From Clostridiales bacterium (lineage in GTDB: Bacteria; Bacillota; Clostridia; Oscillospirales; CAG-272), in assembly GCA_003150035.1 (NCBI GenBank), contig QALR01000018.1, forward strand, positions 62,001-126,000: a stretch of DNA of 64,000 nucleotides. Reading direction: 5' to 3'. Numbering within the stretch: the first letter of the stretch is position 1; each line of letters starts with the position of its first letter. This document shows, in pieces, positions 34,532 to 43,845 of this stretch. Below the pieces are notes generated by a model. That model was not told the DNA's origin and made no database searches. It saw only the letters and a program-made list of their open reading frames with translations. The position numbers and the translations under genes were made by a program.

Positions 34532-35845
34532 TTACAGATCGCAGGCGACCAGATCCTCAAACCGCTCACGGCGCACGGCAAGAACGTCTCCGCCGGCGCG
34601 CACGATCACGATAGGCGGCCTTGTCACACGGTTATAGTTGGACGCCATCGAATAGTTATAAGCCCCCGTCACCAGTACGGCAAGGATATCGCCTCTTTGC
34701 GGTCGCGGGATTTTTACATGCTCCTGAATGAGGTCTCCGCTCTCGCAGCATCTTCCGCCGATGGTGCATTCAAAATCTGCCGGCGCGTCGATTTTATCCG
34801 CGACAAGCACGGTATAAGAGGACTGATACAGCGTATACCGCGGGTTATCCGTCATACCGCCGTCAATAGAAACATAATTTTTGAAGCCAGGGATCTCCTT
34901 CACACTGCCGACCGTATAAAGCGTTATCCCTGCGTCGGCAACAATGCTGCGTCCGGGCTCAAGCAGAATCTGAGGGAGCTTCACATCATATTCCGCACAT
35001 CTCGCCTTGATATGCATCGCAATCTGCCGGATATTTTCCGTAATGCCAATCTCCGGGTCGGATTCGACATACCGCACGCCGAAGCCGCCGCCGAGATTCA
35101 GGATTTTCGCGTCATAACCATATTTGTCACGCATATCAGCAATAAAACCGATCATGATATCCGCTGCGGTCGTATACGGCTCCACATCGAAAATTTGAGA
35201 ACCGATATGGCAATGGAAGCCGACAAGCTCGATATTGGCCTTGGAAAGCGCCGCGCCCGTGATGCTCGCCGCAAGTCCCGTCTCAATGGCGGAGCCGAAC
35301 TTGGAATCCACGCCGCCGGTACTGATTTTTTTATGTGTATGGGGGTCAATGCCCGGGGTGATGCGAAGTAGAATCTTCTGCCGCACGCCCGCCTTTGCCG
35401 CGAACGCATCGATCCGGCAAAGCTCCTCCATACCGTCCACGATAAAATAGCCAATGCCGTTTTCAATGGCATATTCAATGTCGAAATCCGTTTTGTTGTT
35501 GCCGTGGAAAAAGGCGCGTTCCATCGGGAAGCCCGCCGACACCGCCGTATACAGCTCGCCGGAGGAAACGATGTCGGTGCCCATCTCCTCCTGCGCCATC
35601 ATCCGGTAGATTTCCTTGAAGCTCAGCGCCTTAGAGGCATAAAGCGGATAGGAAGTCTCGCCGAAATAGGCCCTCATCGCGGATTTATATTCCCGGCAGC
35701 GCTCTCTTATCCGTCTGTCGTCGAGCAAAAGCAGCGGCGTGCCGTATTTTTCTGCCAAAGCTACCGTATCCATGCCGGCAAAATAGAGATGTCCATTCTC
35801 GCCGGCGGAAAGATTGGAATGAAGAAATTGTTGTTCCGTCACCAT
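34532..35845 (-). CDS. lysA: Diaminopimelate decarboxylase
   Basis: About 437 residues. This PLP-dependent, alanine-racemase-fold enzyme converts meso-diaminopimelate to lysine, the last step. The cofactor lysine is K72 in L-Y-A-S-K-A-L; the G-G-G-F-G-V phosphate-binding loop and the C-E-S-G-D motif that receives the neighbouring subunit's substrate are visible. The ATG at 35845 is preceded by caggagaaac and fits family length; an in-frame upstream start would add 23 basic residues without a ribosome site. It is 19 bp after dapL. Confidence 0.95.
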   Translation of the reverse strand: MVTEQQFLHSNLSAGENGHLYFAGMDTVALAEKYGTPLLLLDDRRIRERCREYKSAMRAYFGETSYPLYASKALSFKEIYRMMAQEEMGTDIVSSGELYTAVSAGFPMERAFFHGNNKTDFDIEYAIENGIGYFIVDGMEELCRIDAFAAKAGVRQKILLRITPGIDPHTHKKISTGGVDSKFGSAIETGLAASITGAALSKANIELVGFHCHIGSQIFDVEPYTTAADIMIGFIADMRDKYGYDAKILNLGGGFGVRYVESDPEIGITENIRQIAMHIKARCAEYDVKLPQILLEPGRSIVADAGITLYTVGSVKEIPGFKNYVSIDGGMTDNPRYTLYQSSYTVLVADKIDAPADFECTIGGRCCESGDLIQEHVKIPRPQRGDILAVLVTGAYNYSMASNYNRVTRPPIVIVRAGGDVLAVRRERFEDLVACDL

Positions 35846-35864
35846 ATTGTTTCTCCTGTATCTT

Positions 35865-37049
35865 TTATCGAAGGAAGCCGCGAAGCCGCTCCACCGCTTC
35901 CTTTGTCGCCTCACGGGAGCCGAAAGAGGTCAGTCGGAAATAGCCCTCTCCGCATTCGCCAAAGCCTGCGCCCGGCGTTCCGACGACCTGAATCCCATGC
36001 AGCAGCGAGTCAAAGAATGACCATGAATCCATTCCCGCGGGGCAGCGCATCCAGATATAGGGGGACGAGGTTCCGCCCGTAAAGAAAAGGCCCTTTTCAC
36101 GCAGGACGCCCGCGATGAGCGCCGCATTTTCCATATAGTAGTTCACAAGCTCCATGCATTCGGCATAGCCGGCATCCGAAAGCGCCGCCTCGGCGCCTCT
36201 TTGCACGACATACGGCACGCCGTTGAACTTGGTCGCCTGACGGCGCTCCCACATCTCACGCAGCGACATACCGCCCGCCGAAAGCTCCGAGGGCACGACC
36301 GTCCAAGAACAGCGCGTACCGGTAAAGCCCGCCGTTTTGGAAAAGCTGCAAATTTCAATCGCGCATGCACGGGCTCCCTCAATCTCATAAATCGTATGGG
36401 GAAAATTCCCGTGGATATAGGCTTCATATGCCGAATCGTACAGAATCAGCGAGCCGGTGGAAACCGCAAAATCCACCCACCGTTTCAGACCCGCATGGTC
36501 ATATACGGCTCCGGTCGGGTTATTCGGCGAACAAAGATAGATGATATAGCCCTCTCCGGAAAGCCCCTCCGGCATCGGAAGAAAGCCATTTGTCTCATCC
36601 GCCCGGATAAAGGAAATCCGCCGGCCGCTCATAACGTTGCTGTCATAATAAACCGGATATACAGGGTCCGGAATCAGCACGGGATTGTCCCCGAAAATCT
36701 CCGTGATGTTGCCGACGTCGCTTTTCGCGCCGTCCGAGACGGAAATTTCCTCCACAGGGATATCGACGCCAAACCGTTTGTAATGGCGGGAAATCGCTTC
36801 TCTTAAAAAATCATATCCGTTATCCGGCGCATAGCCGCGGAAGGTCTCTCGCGCGCCCATCTCGGCGACCGCTTTTGTCATCGCCTGCGTCACAGACTTC
36901 GTGAGCGGAAGCGTCACGTCTCCGATGCCGAGCCGGATGATTTTCGCCGACGGATTTTCCTCGCTGTAAGCCTGTATCCGCTTTGCAATTTCAGAAAACA
37001 GATAGCTCTTTTTCAGATTCTTATAGTTTTCATTGATTTTGATCTTCAT
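35865..37049 (-). CDS. dapL: LL-diaminopimelate aminotransferase
   Basis: About 394 residues, fold-type I PLP aminotransferase. DapL makes LL-diaminopimelate from tetrahydrodipicolinate in one step, bypassing the succinylase/acetylase branches, which fits the absence of dapD/dapC/dapE here. Evidence: N-terminal F-S-E-I-A-K-R-I, G-I-G-D-V-T-L-P-L near residue 43, the cofactor lysine in S-F-S-K-T-A-G-F-T-G-T-R and the C-S-P-N-N-P-T-G motif. The start at 37049 is set by aaggag 9 nt upstream and overlaps the end of dapF by 20 bp. Confidence 0.93.
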   Translation of the reverse strand: MKIKINENYKNLKKSYLFSEIAKRIQAYSEENPSAKIIRLGIGDVTLPLTKSVTQAMTKAVAEMGARETFRGYAPDNGYDFLREAISRHYKRFGVDIPVEEISVSDGAKSDVGNITEIFGDNPVLIPDPVYPVYYDSNVMSGRRISFIRADETNGFLPMPEGLSGEGYIIYLCSPNNPTGAVYDHAGLKRWVDFAVSTGSLILYDSAYEAYIHGNFPHTIYEIEGARACAIEICSFSKTAGFTGTRCSWTVVPSELSAGGMSLREMWERRQATKFNGVPYVVQRGAEAALSDAGYAECMELVNYYMENAALIAGVLREKGLFFTGGTSSPYIWMRCPAGMDSWSFFDSLLHGIQVVGTPGAGFGECGEGYFRLTSFGSREATKEAVERLRGFLR

Positions 37050-37887
37050 ATTCATATACTCCTTCATATACTTTAGCGGCACCGCCTGTCATCTTCACGC
37101 GGAAATCCTCTGTCACCTCAATGATAAGGTCACCGCCGAGAAGATGCACGGTCACAGGCTCGCCCGTCTTGCAGTACCCGTTTTTCACCGCCGCTGCGAC
37201 CGCGGCGCATGCACCCGTGCCGCACGCCCACGTCTCGCCGCTTCCGCGCTCCCAGACGCGCATTTTCAGATGACAGGAATCGATGACTTGAATAAATTCG
37301 GTATTCACCCTCTCCGGAAACATCGGATGATGCTCAAAGAGGGGCCCTACCTTTTCCAGAACGATGCCGTCCGGGTCCGGAACAAACGTTACCGCATGCG
37401 GATTCCCCATGGACACGCACGTGATCCGATACGTCTTATCGCCTATTGCAAGGGGCACATCCACAACAGTTTCCGAATCCGCAAGGACCGGGATCTCCGC
37501 CGCCGCAAAAGACGCCTTTCCCATATCGACCGTAACGCTTTCCACCTTTCCTCCGGATACGGAAAGAGAGAGATGCTTGATCCCGCTCAGCGTCTCGATG
37601 GAAAGCTCCGTTTTATCCGTCATTTTGTTGTCATAGAGATATTTCCCGACACAGCGAATGGCGTTGCCGCACATCTTTCCCTCGCTGCCGTCGAGATTGA
37701 ACATCCGCATTTTGGCGTCCGCTACATCCGAGCGGCAAATCAGAACGAGCCCGTCTGCGCCGACGGAAAAGTGACGGGGCGACATCGCGGCGGAAACCGC
37801 GCCGGGATTTTGCAGTTCGCCCTCAAAGCAGTTCACATACATGTAATCGTTGCCACACCCGTGCATTTTTGTAAAAGGAATCAGCAT
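37030..37887 (-). CDS. dapF: Diaminopimelate epimerase (complete, stand-alone)
   Basis: A 285-residue enzyme that converts LL- to meso-diaminopimelate using two cysteines as acid and base. Both are present: N-L-D-G-S-E-G-K-M-C-G-N-A-I-R-C around residues 66-80 and W-A-C-G-T-G-A-C-A near 216-224. The N-terminus F-T-K-M-H-G-C-G-N-D-Y is canonical. It overlaps dapB by 7 bp and dapL by 20 bp. This is the functional copy; a second, divergent DapF domain with one of these cysteines missing is fused to CarB at 52.6-53.4 kb. Confidence 0.95.
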   Translation of the reverse strand: MLIPFTKMHGCGNDYMYVNCFEGELQNPGAVSAAMSPRHFSVGADGLVLICRSDVADAKMRMFNLDGSEGKMCGNAIRCVGKYLYDNKMTDKTELSIETLSGIKHLSLSVSGGKVESVTVDMGKASFAAAEIPVLADSETVVDVPLAIGDKTYRITCVSMGNPHAVTFVPDPDGIVLEKVGPLFEHHPMFPERVNTEFIQVIDSCHLKMRVWERGSGETWACGTGACAAVAAAVKNGYCKTGEPVTVHLLGGDLIIEVTEDFRVKMTGGAAKVYEGVYEYEDQNQ

Positions 37888-38657
37888 AAGGGCCCCTCTT
37901 TTCCAGCACCCGTCTGCTTTTCGATGAGGTCGTGCATATCGTAAAGCCCCGCCGGACAGCCTGCGATAAATTCCGCCGCGGCAAGCGCGCCGTCTGCAAA
38001 CAGCACACGGCTGTGTGCCTCATGCTTTAAGGATATCGTCTCTGTGCCGCCCGCAAGAATCACCTCATGTTCGCCGATAACGCCGCCCATGCGTAGCGCG
38101 TGAATGCCGATTTCGTTCTTCGAGCGAAGCTTCTGCCCGTATCTGCCGCACACAAAGCAGGCGTCCGCCCTTGATTTTTTGATTTCATTTGCCAGCATCA
38201 GCGCCGTACCGCTTGGCGCGTCGAGCTTGGTGTTATGATGCTTCTCGACGATTTCAATATCCGTATCCGGCAGAAGCGCCGACGCGCGTCTGGCAAAATC
38301 TGCGATCAGCGCCACGCCGAGCGACATATTCGCCGACAGAAAGATCGGTATTTTTTCTGATGCCGCATGAATGCGCCCAAGCTCCGGTCCGGTCTGTCCC
38401 GTCGTTGCAACGACACACGGGAGCCCCTTTTTCTCGGCAAAATCCATCAGCGACGCCGTGCAGGCATGATGAGAAAAATCAATGATAACATCCGCCTCTC
38501 CCTGGTAATCGGCGAACCCCTTCAAAATCCGAGGGTCAGAACCGTCAGCGGTGGGATCAATTCCTGCCGCAATCTCCATGCCGCGTTTTCCTTCTTCCAG
38601 CATTGTCCATATAGCGGAGCCCATTTTTCCGCGTGCTCCATTCAAAATCACTTTCAT
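37881..38657 (-). CDS. dapB: 4-hydroxy-tetrahydrodipicolinate reductase
   Basis: A 258-residue NAD(P)H-dependent reductase producing tetrahydrodipicolinate, the branch point to both lysine and spore dipicolinate. Visible are the nucleotide-binding N-terminus N-G-A-R-G-K-M-G and the substrate/catalytic segment V-E-K-H-H-N-T-K-L-D-A-P-S-G-T-A near residue 150. Length is typical. It lies 64 bp after dapA in the riboswitch-controlled operon, and its product is also the substrate pool for the dpaAB enzymes encoded at 7.9-9.3 kb. Confidence 0.95.
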   Translation of the reverse strand: MKVILNGARGKMGSAIWTMLEEGKRGMEIAAGIDPTADGSDPRILKGFADYQGEADVIIDFSHHACTASLMDFAEKKGLPCVVATTGQTGPELGRIHAASEKIPIFLSANMSLGVALIADFARRASALLPDTDIEIVEKHHNTKLDAPSGTALMLANEIKKSRADACFVCGRYGQKLRSKNEIGIHALRMGGVIGEHEVILAGGTETISLKHEAHSRVLFADGALAAAEFIAGCPAGLYDMHDLIEKQTGAGKEGPLC

Positions 38658-38721
38658 TTTATTTTATCCCTCCTGACAGGCGACAAGCTTCCGCCATGTC
38701 CGTTTTTTCTTCTTTCCGGAC

Positions 38722-39615
38722 TTACTTTGCCGGGTCCAGTCCCGCCTCTTTCAGTCTGTGCCGCAGCGCTTCTCTTTTTTCCTCGTCAAGCCCCACAAGC
38801 GGCAGCCGCATCTGCGGAGTGCAGAAGCCGAGCATCGCCATGGCTTCCTTCACCGGAATCGGATTGACATCGGAAAACAGCGCCGAGATAAGCGGAATGA
38901 GGCCGCATTGCATCTTTGCGCTTTCCTTTACCTCTCCCTCGAAGAAAAGCCGGCACATGCGCTCGGTTTCAGCGGGCAGAACATTGGAAAGAACGGAAAT
39001 GACCCCGGCGGCGCCGAGGGCGAGCATCGGGACCGTCTGATCGTCGTTTCCGCTGTAAAGCGCGAGCTTATCTCCGATAAGCGATACCGTCTCGGCAATT
39101 TTGGAAAAATTGCCGCCCGCCTCCTTGATGCCCGCAATATTCGGATGATCCGCAAGCGCGGCATATGTGGACGGCTCGATATTTACCCCCGTGCGGGACG
39201 GAACATTATAGAGGATCAGCGGTTTTTCCACCGAATCTGCGATTTCCGTATACATGCGGACAAGCCCCTTTTGCGAGGTTTTGTTATAATACGGTGTGAC
39301 GACAAGAAGCGCATCCGCGCCGACGCGGCAGCACTCCCTCGAAAGCTCTATGGCATGCGCTGTATTGTTGCTTCCCGCACCGGCAATGACAGGAACACGT
39401 CCCGAAACATGCCGCACCGCAAAGGCGACGGTATCGATCTGTTCACGCTCCGTCATGGTCGAAGCCTCGCCCGTCGTCCCGCAGACGACAAGCGCAGAAA
39501 TGCCGGCGGCAAGCTGATGGTCGAGAATAGCGCCGAACGCCTCAAAGTCCACAGCCCTGTCCCGGAACGGCGTGATAAGCGCGGTCGCCGCTCCTCTGAA
39601 AATTTCTTTTTTCAT
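38722..39615 (-). CDS. dapA: 4-hydroxy-tetrahydrodipicolinate synthase
   Basis: A 297-residue TIM-barrel aldolase that condenses pyruvate with aspartate semialdehyde. The catalytic lysine is K164 in A-G-I-K-E-A-G-G, with tyrosine 136 in Y-N-V-P-S-R-T and the G-T-T-G-E-A segment near 46-51. An aaggagg site lies upstream of the ATG. It is the first gene of the operon, directly behind the lysine riboswitch terminator. Confidence 0.95.
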   Translation of the reverse strand: MKKEIFRGAATALITPFRDRAVDFEAFGAILDHQLAAGISALVVCGTTGEASTMTEREQIDTVAFAVRHVSGRVPVIAGAGSNNTAHAIELSRECCRVGADALLVVTPYYNKTSQKGLVRMYTEIADSVEKPLILYNVPSRTGVNIEPSTYAALADHPNIAGIKEAGGNFSKIAETVSLIGDKLALYSGNDDQTVPMLALGAAGVISVLSNVLPAETERMCRLFFEGEVKESAKMQCGLIPLISALFSDVNPIPVKEAMAMLGFCTPQMRLPLVGLDEEKREALRHRLKEAGLDPAK

Positions 39616-39694
39616 TCTGTATCCTCCTTGATTCGATTCCGATGTTATCCTATGCAGCCCTCAAAAAATCGCGCAAACCTCTTACATTTATGGC

Positions 39695-39726
39695 AAAAAA
39701 ATAGCTGATAAGCAAAGCTATCAGCC
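39695..39726 (-). terminator. Riboswitch-controlled terminator before dapA
   Basis: On the minus strand, gctgata and tatcagc form a hairpin followed by seven U. It sits between the lysine aptamer and dapA, 80 bp before the start codon. Confidence 0.8.
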
Positions 39727-39769
39727 ATCGAAAACGCATCCGCAGGAAAAACACCCACGCCGCAATCCC

Positions 39770-39930
39770 GATAGCTCTCCGCCAAAACGACAGTCGGACA
39801 GATCTTATCTGCCAGACCAAGCGATGCGCCACCGTCTGCGCATGCTTTCGGCAGCGGCCCCTTTCCCTCCCCCGCCGGACGACGATTTCCTTATCCGGGG
39901 GAGCTACTTTTTGCGCGCTGCGCCTCTATC
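39770..39930 (-). ncRNA. Lysine riboswitch (L-box)
   Basis: Read on the minus strand, the leader has GAUAGAGGCGC at the 5' side, the AGUAGCU segment, GGGAAAGGGGCCGCUGCCGAAAG, the UGGUCUGGCAGAU...CUGUCCGACUGUCG arm and GGAGAGCUAUC at the 3' side, which pairs back with the start as P1. These are the conserved blocks of the L-box aptamer in the correct order. Lysine binding would favour the downstream terminator and shut off the whole dapA-to-asd operon. Confidence 0.92.
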
Positions 39931-39963
39931 ATGAGTTGCTTCTATAACAAGTATATTGTGGCT

Positions 39964-39992
39964 ATTGTATCACAGCACGGTGTCTCTGTCAA
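39964..39992 (-). promoter_or_regulatory. Sigma-A promoter of the lysine operon
   Basis: On the minus strand: TTGACA, 17-bp spacer, TACAAT, placing the start of transcription about 25 nt before the lysine aptamer. Confidence 0.8.
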
Positions 39993-40210
39993 TCGCTTTG
40001 AGAAAATTCTTTGAAAAATTTGTCGCTTTCCTTGTTTTATATAAGGAAAGGCGAGAGGCGACGCCTGCCAGCAAAAGAAATTTTGTCCCGTCATACATCC
40101 TTTTTTTCGGTATTACGCAATGTCATGCAGCAGAATGCACAAATTCAGCCCCAATTTGGTATAAAGCACTGTTTCTATTCGATGAATTTTGACCAATTTC
40201 AAAAAAACTA

Positions 40211-40245
40211 TTGAATTTTTATTCATTAGGATGTATAATTATGCA
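40211..40245 (+). promoter_or_regulatory. Arginine-operon promoter with tandem ARG boxes
   Basis: TTGAAT (40211-40216), 17-bp spacer, TATAAT (40234-40239). TGAATTTTTATTCA (40212-40225) matches the ArgR/AhrC half-site consensus TGAAT-N4-ATTCA exactly, and TGTATAATTATGCA (40232-40245) matches it with one symmetric mismatch per arm. The boxes cover the -35 and -10 elements, 20 bp centre to centre, so arginine-bound ArgR would block polymerase. The stretch 39993-40210 otherwise holds nothing I recognise. Confidence 0.85.
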
Positions 40246-40280
40246 AACATACCGTTTACCGTATCAAAGGAGATTTTATC

Positions 40281-41513
40281 ATGAATAAAAAAGACATCAA
40301 AAAAGTTGTGCTTGCCTATTCCGGAGGACTTGACACCTCCATCATTATTCCGTGGCTGAAGGAAAACTACAATAACTGCGAGGTCATCGCGGTATCCGGC
40401 AACGTTGGTCAGGCAGACGAGCTGGAGGGATTGGAGGAAAAGGCCCTCAAGACCGGCGCTTCCAAGCTCTACGTCGAGGACCTCACCGATGAGTTTGTCG
40501 ATGACTACATCATTCCGACGATGAAAGCGGGCGCCGTATATGAAGACTATTTACTCGGCACCTCGTTTGCCCGTCCGGTCATCGCCAAACGGATCGTCGA
40601 GATCGCCAAGGCGGAAGGCGCGGACGCCATCTGCCATGGCTGCACCGGCAAGGGCAACGATCAAGTCCGCTTCGAGCTTGCCATCAAGGCGTTCGCGCCG
40701 GATATGCCGATCATCGCCCCCTGGCGCGAATGGAGTATCAAATCCCGCGAAGAAGAAATCGAATACGCCGAAGCGCATCATGTGCCGCTGAAAATCAATC
40801 GTGAAACCAATTATTCCAAGGATAAAAACCTCTGGCACCTCTCCCATGAGGGACTGGATCTTGAAGATGCGGGAAATGAGCCTCAGTATGAGAAAAAAGG
40901 CTTTCTTGAGATGGGCGTTTCCCCGATGGACGCGCCCGATAAGCCGACGTATCTCACGCTCGAATTTGAAAAAGGCATTCCGACGGCGCTTGACGGCAAA
41001 AAAATGAGCGCCAAAGAAATCATTCTTGCGCTCAATAAGCTCGGCGGCGAGAACGGTATTGGCCTTCTCGACATCGTGGAAAACCGCCTTGTCGGCATGA
41101 AGTGCCGCGGTGTATACGAAACGCCCGGCGGCACCATCCTGTATTTTGCGCATAACTACCTAGAAACCCTCTGCCTTGACAAAATGACCGCGCACAAGAA
41201 GCAGGAGCTTTCCGTCACATTTGCCGAGCTTGTTTACAACGGACAGTGGTTTACGCCGCTTCGCGAAGCGCTTTCCGCCTTTGTCGACAAAACGCAGGAG
41301 AACGTGACAGGTAAAGTGAAGCTCAAGCTCTACAAAGGCAATATCATCAAGGCGGGCGCTTGGAGCGACTATTCCCTTTATTCTGAGGAAATCGCCACCT
41401 TCGGCGAGGACCATGTCTACAACCAGGCGGACGCAACGGGCTTTATCAATCTCTTCGGACTGCCGATTAAGGTGCAGGCCCAGGTAAACGAGAAGAATCA
41501 AACGAAAAAATAA
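40281..41513 (+). CDS. argG: Argininosuccinate synthase
   Basis: A 410-residue enzyme joining citrulline and aspartate with ATP. The N-terminal A-Y-S-G-G-L-D-T-S pyrophosphate loop (residues 13-21), the G-C-T-G-K-G-N-D-Q-V-R-F segment near 120, and the D-L-E-D-A-G block are characteristic. Length is typical. A ribosome site (aaaggaga) precedes the ATG. It opens the ARG-box-controlled operon argG-H-C-J-B-D-F-carA-carB, so it should be repressed by arginine. Confidence 0.96.
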   Translation: MNKKDIKKVVLAYSGGLDTSIIIPWLKENYNNCEVIAVSGNVGQADELEGLEEKALKTGASKLYVEDLTDEFVDDYIIPTMKAGAVYEDYLLGTSFARPVIAKRIVEIAKAEGADAICHGCTGKGNDQVRFELAIKAFAPDMPIIAPWREWSIKSREEEIEYAEAHHVPLKINRETNYSKDKNLWHLSHEGLDLEDAGNEPQYEKKGFLEMGVSPMDAPDKPTYLTLEFEKGIPTALDGKKMSAKEIILALNKLGGENGIGLLDIVENRLVGMKCRGVYETPGGTILYFAHNYLETLCLDKMTAHKKQELSVTFAELVYNGQWFTPLREALSAFVDKTQENVTGKVKLKLYKGNIIKAGAWSDYSLYSEEIATFGEDHVYNQADATGFINLFGLPIKVQAQVNEKNQTKK

Positions 41514-41533
41514 ACAGCAAAGGAAGACCAGAT

Positions 41534-42925
41534 ATGGAAAAAATGTGGGCAGGACGGTCGTCCGGCAAGCTCGACCGTGCTGCGGACGACTTCAATTCCT
41601 CCATTCGCTTCGATAAAAGAATGGCAAAGCAGGATATCCGTGGCTCGATGGCGCATGCGGCGATGCTCGCCGCCTGCGGCATCCTCTCACAGACGGATGT
41701 CGATACTATCCTGAAAGGCTTGGAAGAGATTCTTGCCGACCTTGACGCTGGCACTCTGGAAATCGATCCCGACGCGGAGGATATCCATATGTTTGTCGAG
41801 GCGGAGCTGACACGCCGTGTCGGCGAGGTCGGCAAGCGCCTGCATACCGCCCGCTCCCGCAACGATCAAGTGGCAACCGACCTGCGCCTTTACCTGCGGG
41901 ACGAAGCGGAAACTCTCATAAAATCCCTAAAGGCACTCATTCGCGCCATCCATGACAAGGCGGCGGACAATACCGACACGATCCTGCCGGGCTATACCCA
42001 TCTTCAGCGCGCGCAGCCTGTCACCTTTGCCCACCATCTGCTCGCGTACGCCATGATGTTCATTCGTGATGCAGGAAGGCTTGCGGACGCTGCGCGCCGG
42101 ATGAATCTTTCTCCGCTCGGCTCCTGCGCACTCGCAGGGACCACCTATCCCATCGACCGCCGGATGACGGCGGCGGCGCTCGGGTTTGACGGCGTCACAT
42201 ACAACAGCATGGACGGCGTATCCGACCGCGATTTCTGCGTCGAGCTGCTGTCTGCCCTCTCGATCCTCATGATGCACCTTTCCCGTCTTTCCGAGGAGAT
42301 GATCCTCTGGAGCTCGTGGGAGTTCGGATTTGTGGAACTTGACGATGCCTACACGACTGGCTCCTCCATTATGCCGCAGAAGAAAAATTCCGACATGGCG
42401 GAGCTTGTCCGCGGCAAAACCGGACGTGTATACGGCGACCTTATCGGCACGCTCACGATGCTCAAAGGTCTTCCTCTCGCCTACAACAAGGATATGCAAG
42501 AGGACAAAGAAGCCATTTTTGACGGCTTCGACACCGCAAAAGCCTGCCTTGCCGTTTTTGCCCCGATGGTCGCCACCATGCGGGTCAAAAAGGACGCGAT
42601 GAAGGAGGCGGCCGGACGCGGCTTCATCGGCGCCACTGATCTTGCAGACTACCTTACGAAAAAAGGAATGCCCTTCCGCAGCGCCTACAAAATCACGGGA
42701 GAAATCGTTGCGCAGTGTATTTCCCGCGGGCTGACGCTCGAAACGCTTCCTCTGTCGGAATACAAAGCTCACAGCGACCTGTTTGAAGCAGATTTATACG
42801 GGGAAATCGCGCTTGAGACCTGTGTAAAAAAACGGATCTCCGAGGGCGGCACGGGACCGGACTCCGTCGCGGCACAGCTTCGGTATGTCGCGGGATTTCT
42901 TAGCGGAACGGAGGCGGCGATATGA
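41534..42925 (+). CDS. argH: Argininosuccinate lyase
   Basis: A 463-residue member of the fumarase/aspartase superfamily that splits argininosuccinate into arginine and fumarate. The signature G-S-S-I-M-P-Q-K-K-N near residue 278 contains the catalytic serine loop; T-A-R-S-R-N-D-Q near 108 and G-Y-T-H-L-Q-R-A-Q-P near 154 are also conserved. It lies 20 bp after argG and overlaps argC by 4 bp (ATGA). Confidence 0.96.
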   Translation: MEKMWAGRSSGKLDRAADDFNSSIRFDKRMAKQDIRGSMAHAAMLAACGILSQTDVDTILKGLEEILADLDAGTLEIDPDAEDIHMFVEAELTRRVGEVGKRLHTARSRNDQVATDLRLYLRDEAETLIKSLKALIRAIHDKAADNTDTILPGYTHLQRAQPVTFAHHLLAYAMMFIRDAGRLADAARRMNLSPLGSCALAGTTYPIDRRMTAAALGFDGVTYNSMDGVSDRDFCVELLSALSILMMHLSRLSEEMILWSSWEFGFVELDDAYTTGSSIMPQKKNSDMAELVRGKTGRVYGDLIGTLTMLKGLPLAYNKDMQEDKEAIFDGFDTAKACLAVFAPMVATMRVKKDAMKEAAGRGFIGATDLADYLTKKGMPFRSAYKITGEIVAQCISRGLTLETLPLSEYKAHSDLFEADLYGEIALETCVKKRISEGGTGPDSVAAQLRYVAGFLSGTEAAI

Positions 42926-43845
42926 AGCGCATCTTCATCGACGGCAGCGCCGGTACGACGGGACTGCGCATCAGAGAACGGCTCGCGGGCAGGAACGATA
43001 TTTCGCTTATCACGCTTCCGGAGGAGCACCGCCGCGACGAGGCGGCAAGGCGGACGGCAATAAACGATGCCGACATCGTCTTTCTCTGCCTGCCGGATGA
43101 TGCGGCGCGCGAGGCGCTCGCCATGGTCGAAACTCACACCGTCGTCATCGACGCATCAAGCGCGCACCGAACGGCTCCGGAATTTGCTTACGGCTTTCCG
43201 GAGCTTTCCGCAGAGTTTGAAGAAAGGATCCGGAAATCGTCAAGAATTTCCGTGCCGGGCTGCCACGCGAGCGGTTTTATCGCGCTTGTCCATCCGCTTG
43301 TCAAATGCGGACTTCTTTCCCCTGCGGCGCGGCTCACCTGCCATTCTGTGACCGGATACAGCGGCGGCGGAAAAAAAATGATTGCAGAATACGAGGCGGC
43401 AAATCCAAGTCCGCTGCTCCTTGCGCCGCGGCAGTATGGCCTCACACAGGAGCACAAGCATCTTCGCGAAATGAAAGCGATAACGGGACTTGATACGGCA
43501 CCTGTCTTCTGTCCGATCGTATCGAATTTTTACAGCGGCATGGTTGTGACGGTCCCGCTTTTCCGGGCAGACCTTGCGGGCGATGCCGCAGAAATCCGGA
43601 AAATCTATCAAAAGCTCTATGCCGGGCCCATCGTTCGGTATGCAGAAGCGCCGGATGAAGCGGGATTTCTCTCCGCGGCGGCACTTTCGGGGCGGGACAG
43701 TATGGAAATTTCCGTGCTCGGGAACGATGACAGAATCCTGCTTGTCGCAAGATACGATAACCTGGGCAAAGGCGCCTCCGGCGCTGCCGTGGAATGCTTG
43801 AATCTTGTCATGGACGCTGACAAAACGACAGGACTTCTCCTGTAA
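42922..43845 (+). CDS. argC: N-acetyl-gamma-glutamyl-phosphate reductase
   Basis: A 307-residue reductase of the shorter (type 2) ArgC class. The N-terminal G-S-A-G-T-T-G-L-R-I nucleotide-binding motif (residues 8-17) and the active-site cysteine in V-P-G-C-H-A-S-G (near 112) are present. It makes N-acetylglutamate semialdehyde, the third step of ornithine synthesis. The gene overlaps argH and is followed by a 195-bp gap with a strong secondary structure before argJ. Confidence 0.94.
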   Translation: MKRIFIDGSAGTTGLRIRERLAGRNDISLITLPEEHRRDEAARRTAINDADIVFLCLPDDAAREALAMVETHTVVIDASSAHRTAPEFAYGFPELSAEFEERIRKSSRISVPGCHASGFIALVHPLVKCGLLSPAARLTCHSVTGYSGGGKKMIAEYEAANPSPLLLAPRQYGLTQEHKHLREMKAITGLDTAPVFCPIVSNFYSGMVVTVPLFRADLAGDAAEIRKIYQKLYAGPIVRYAEAPDEAGFLSAAALSGRDSMEISVLGNDDRILLVARYDNLGKGASGAAVECLNLVMDADKTTGLLL

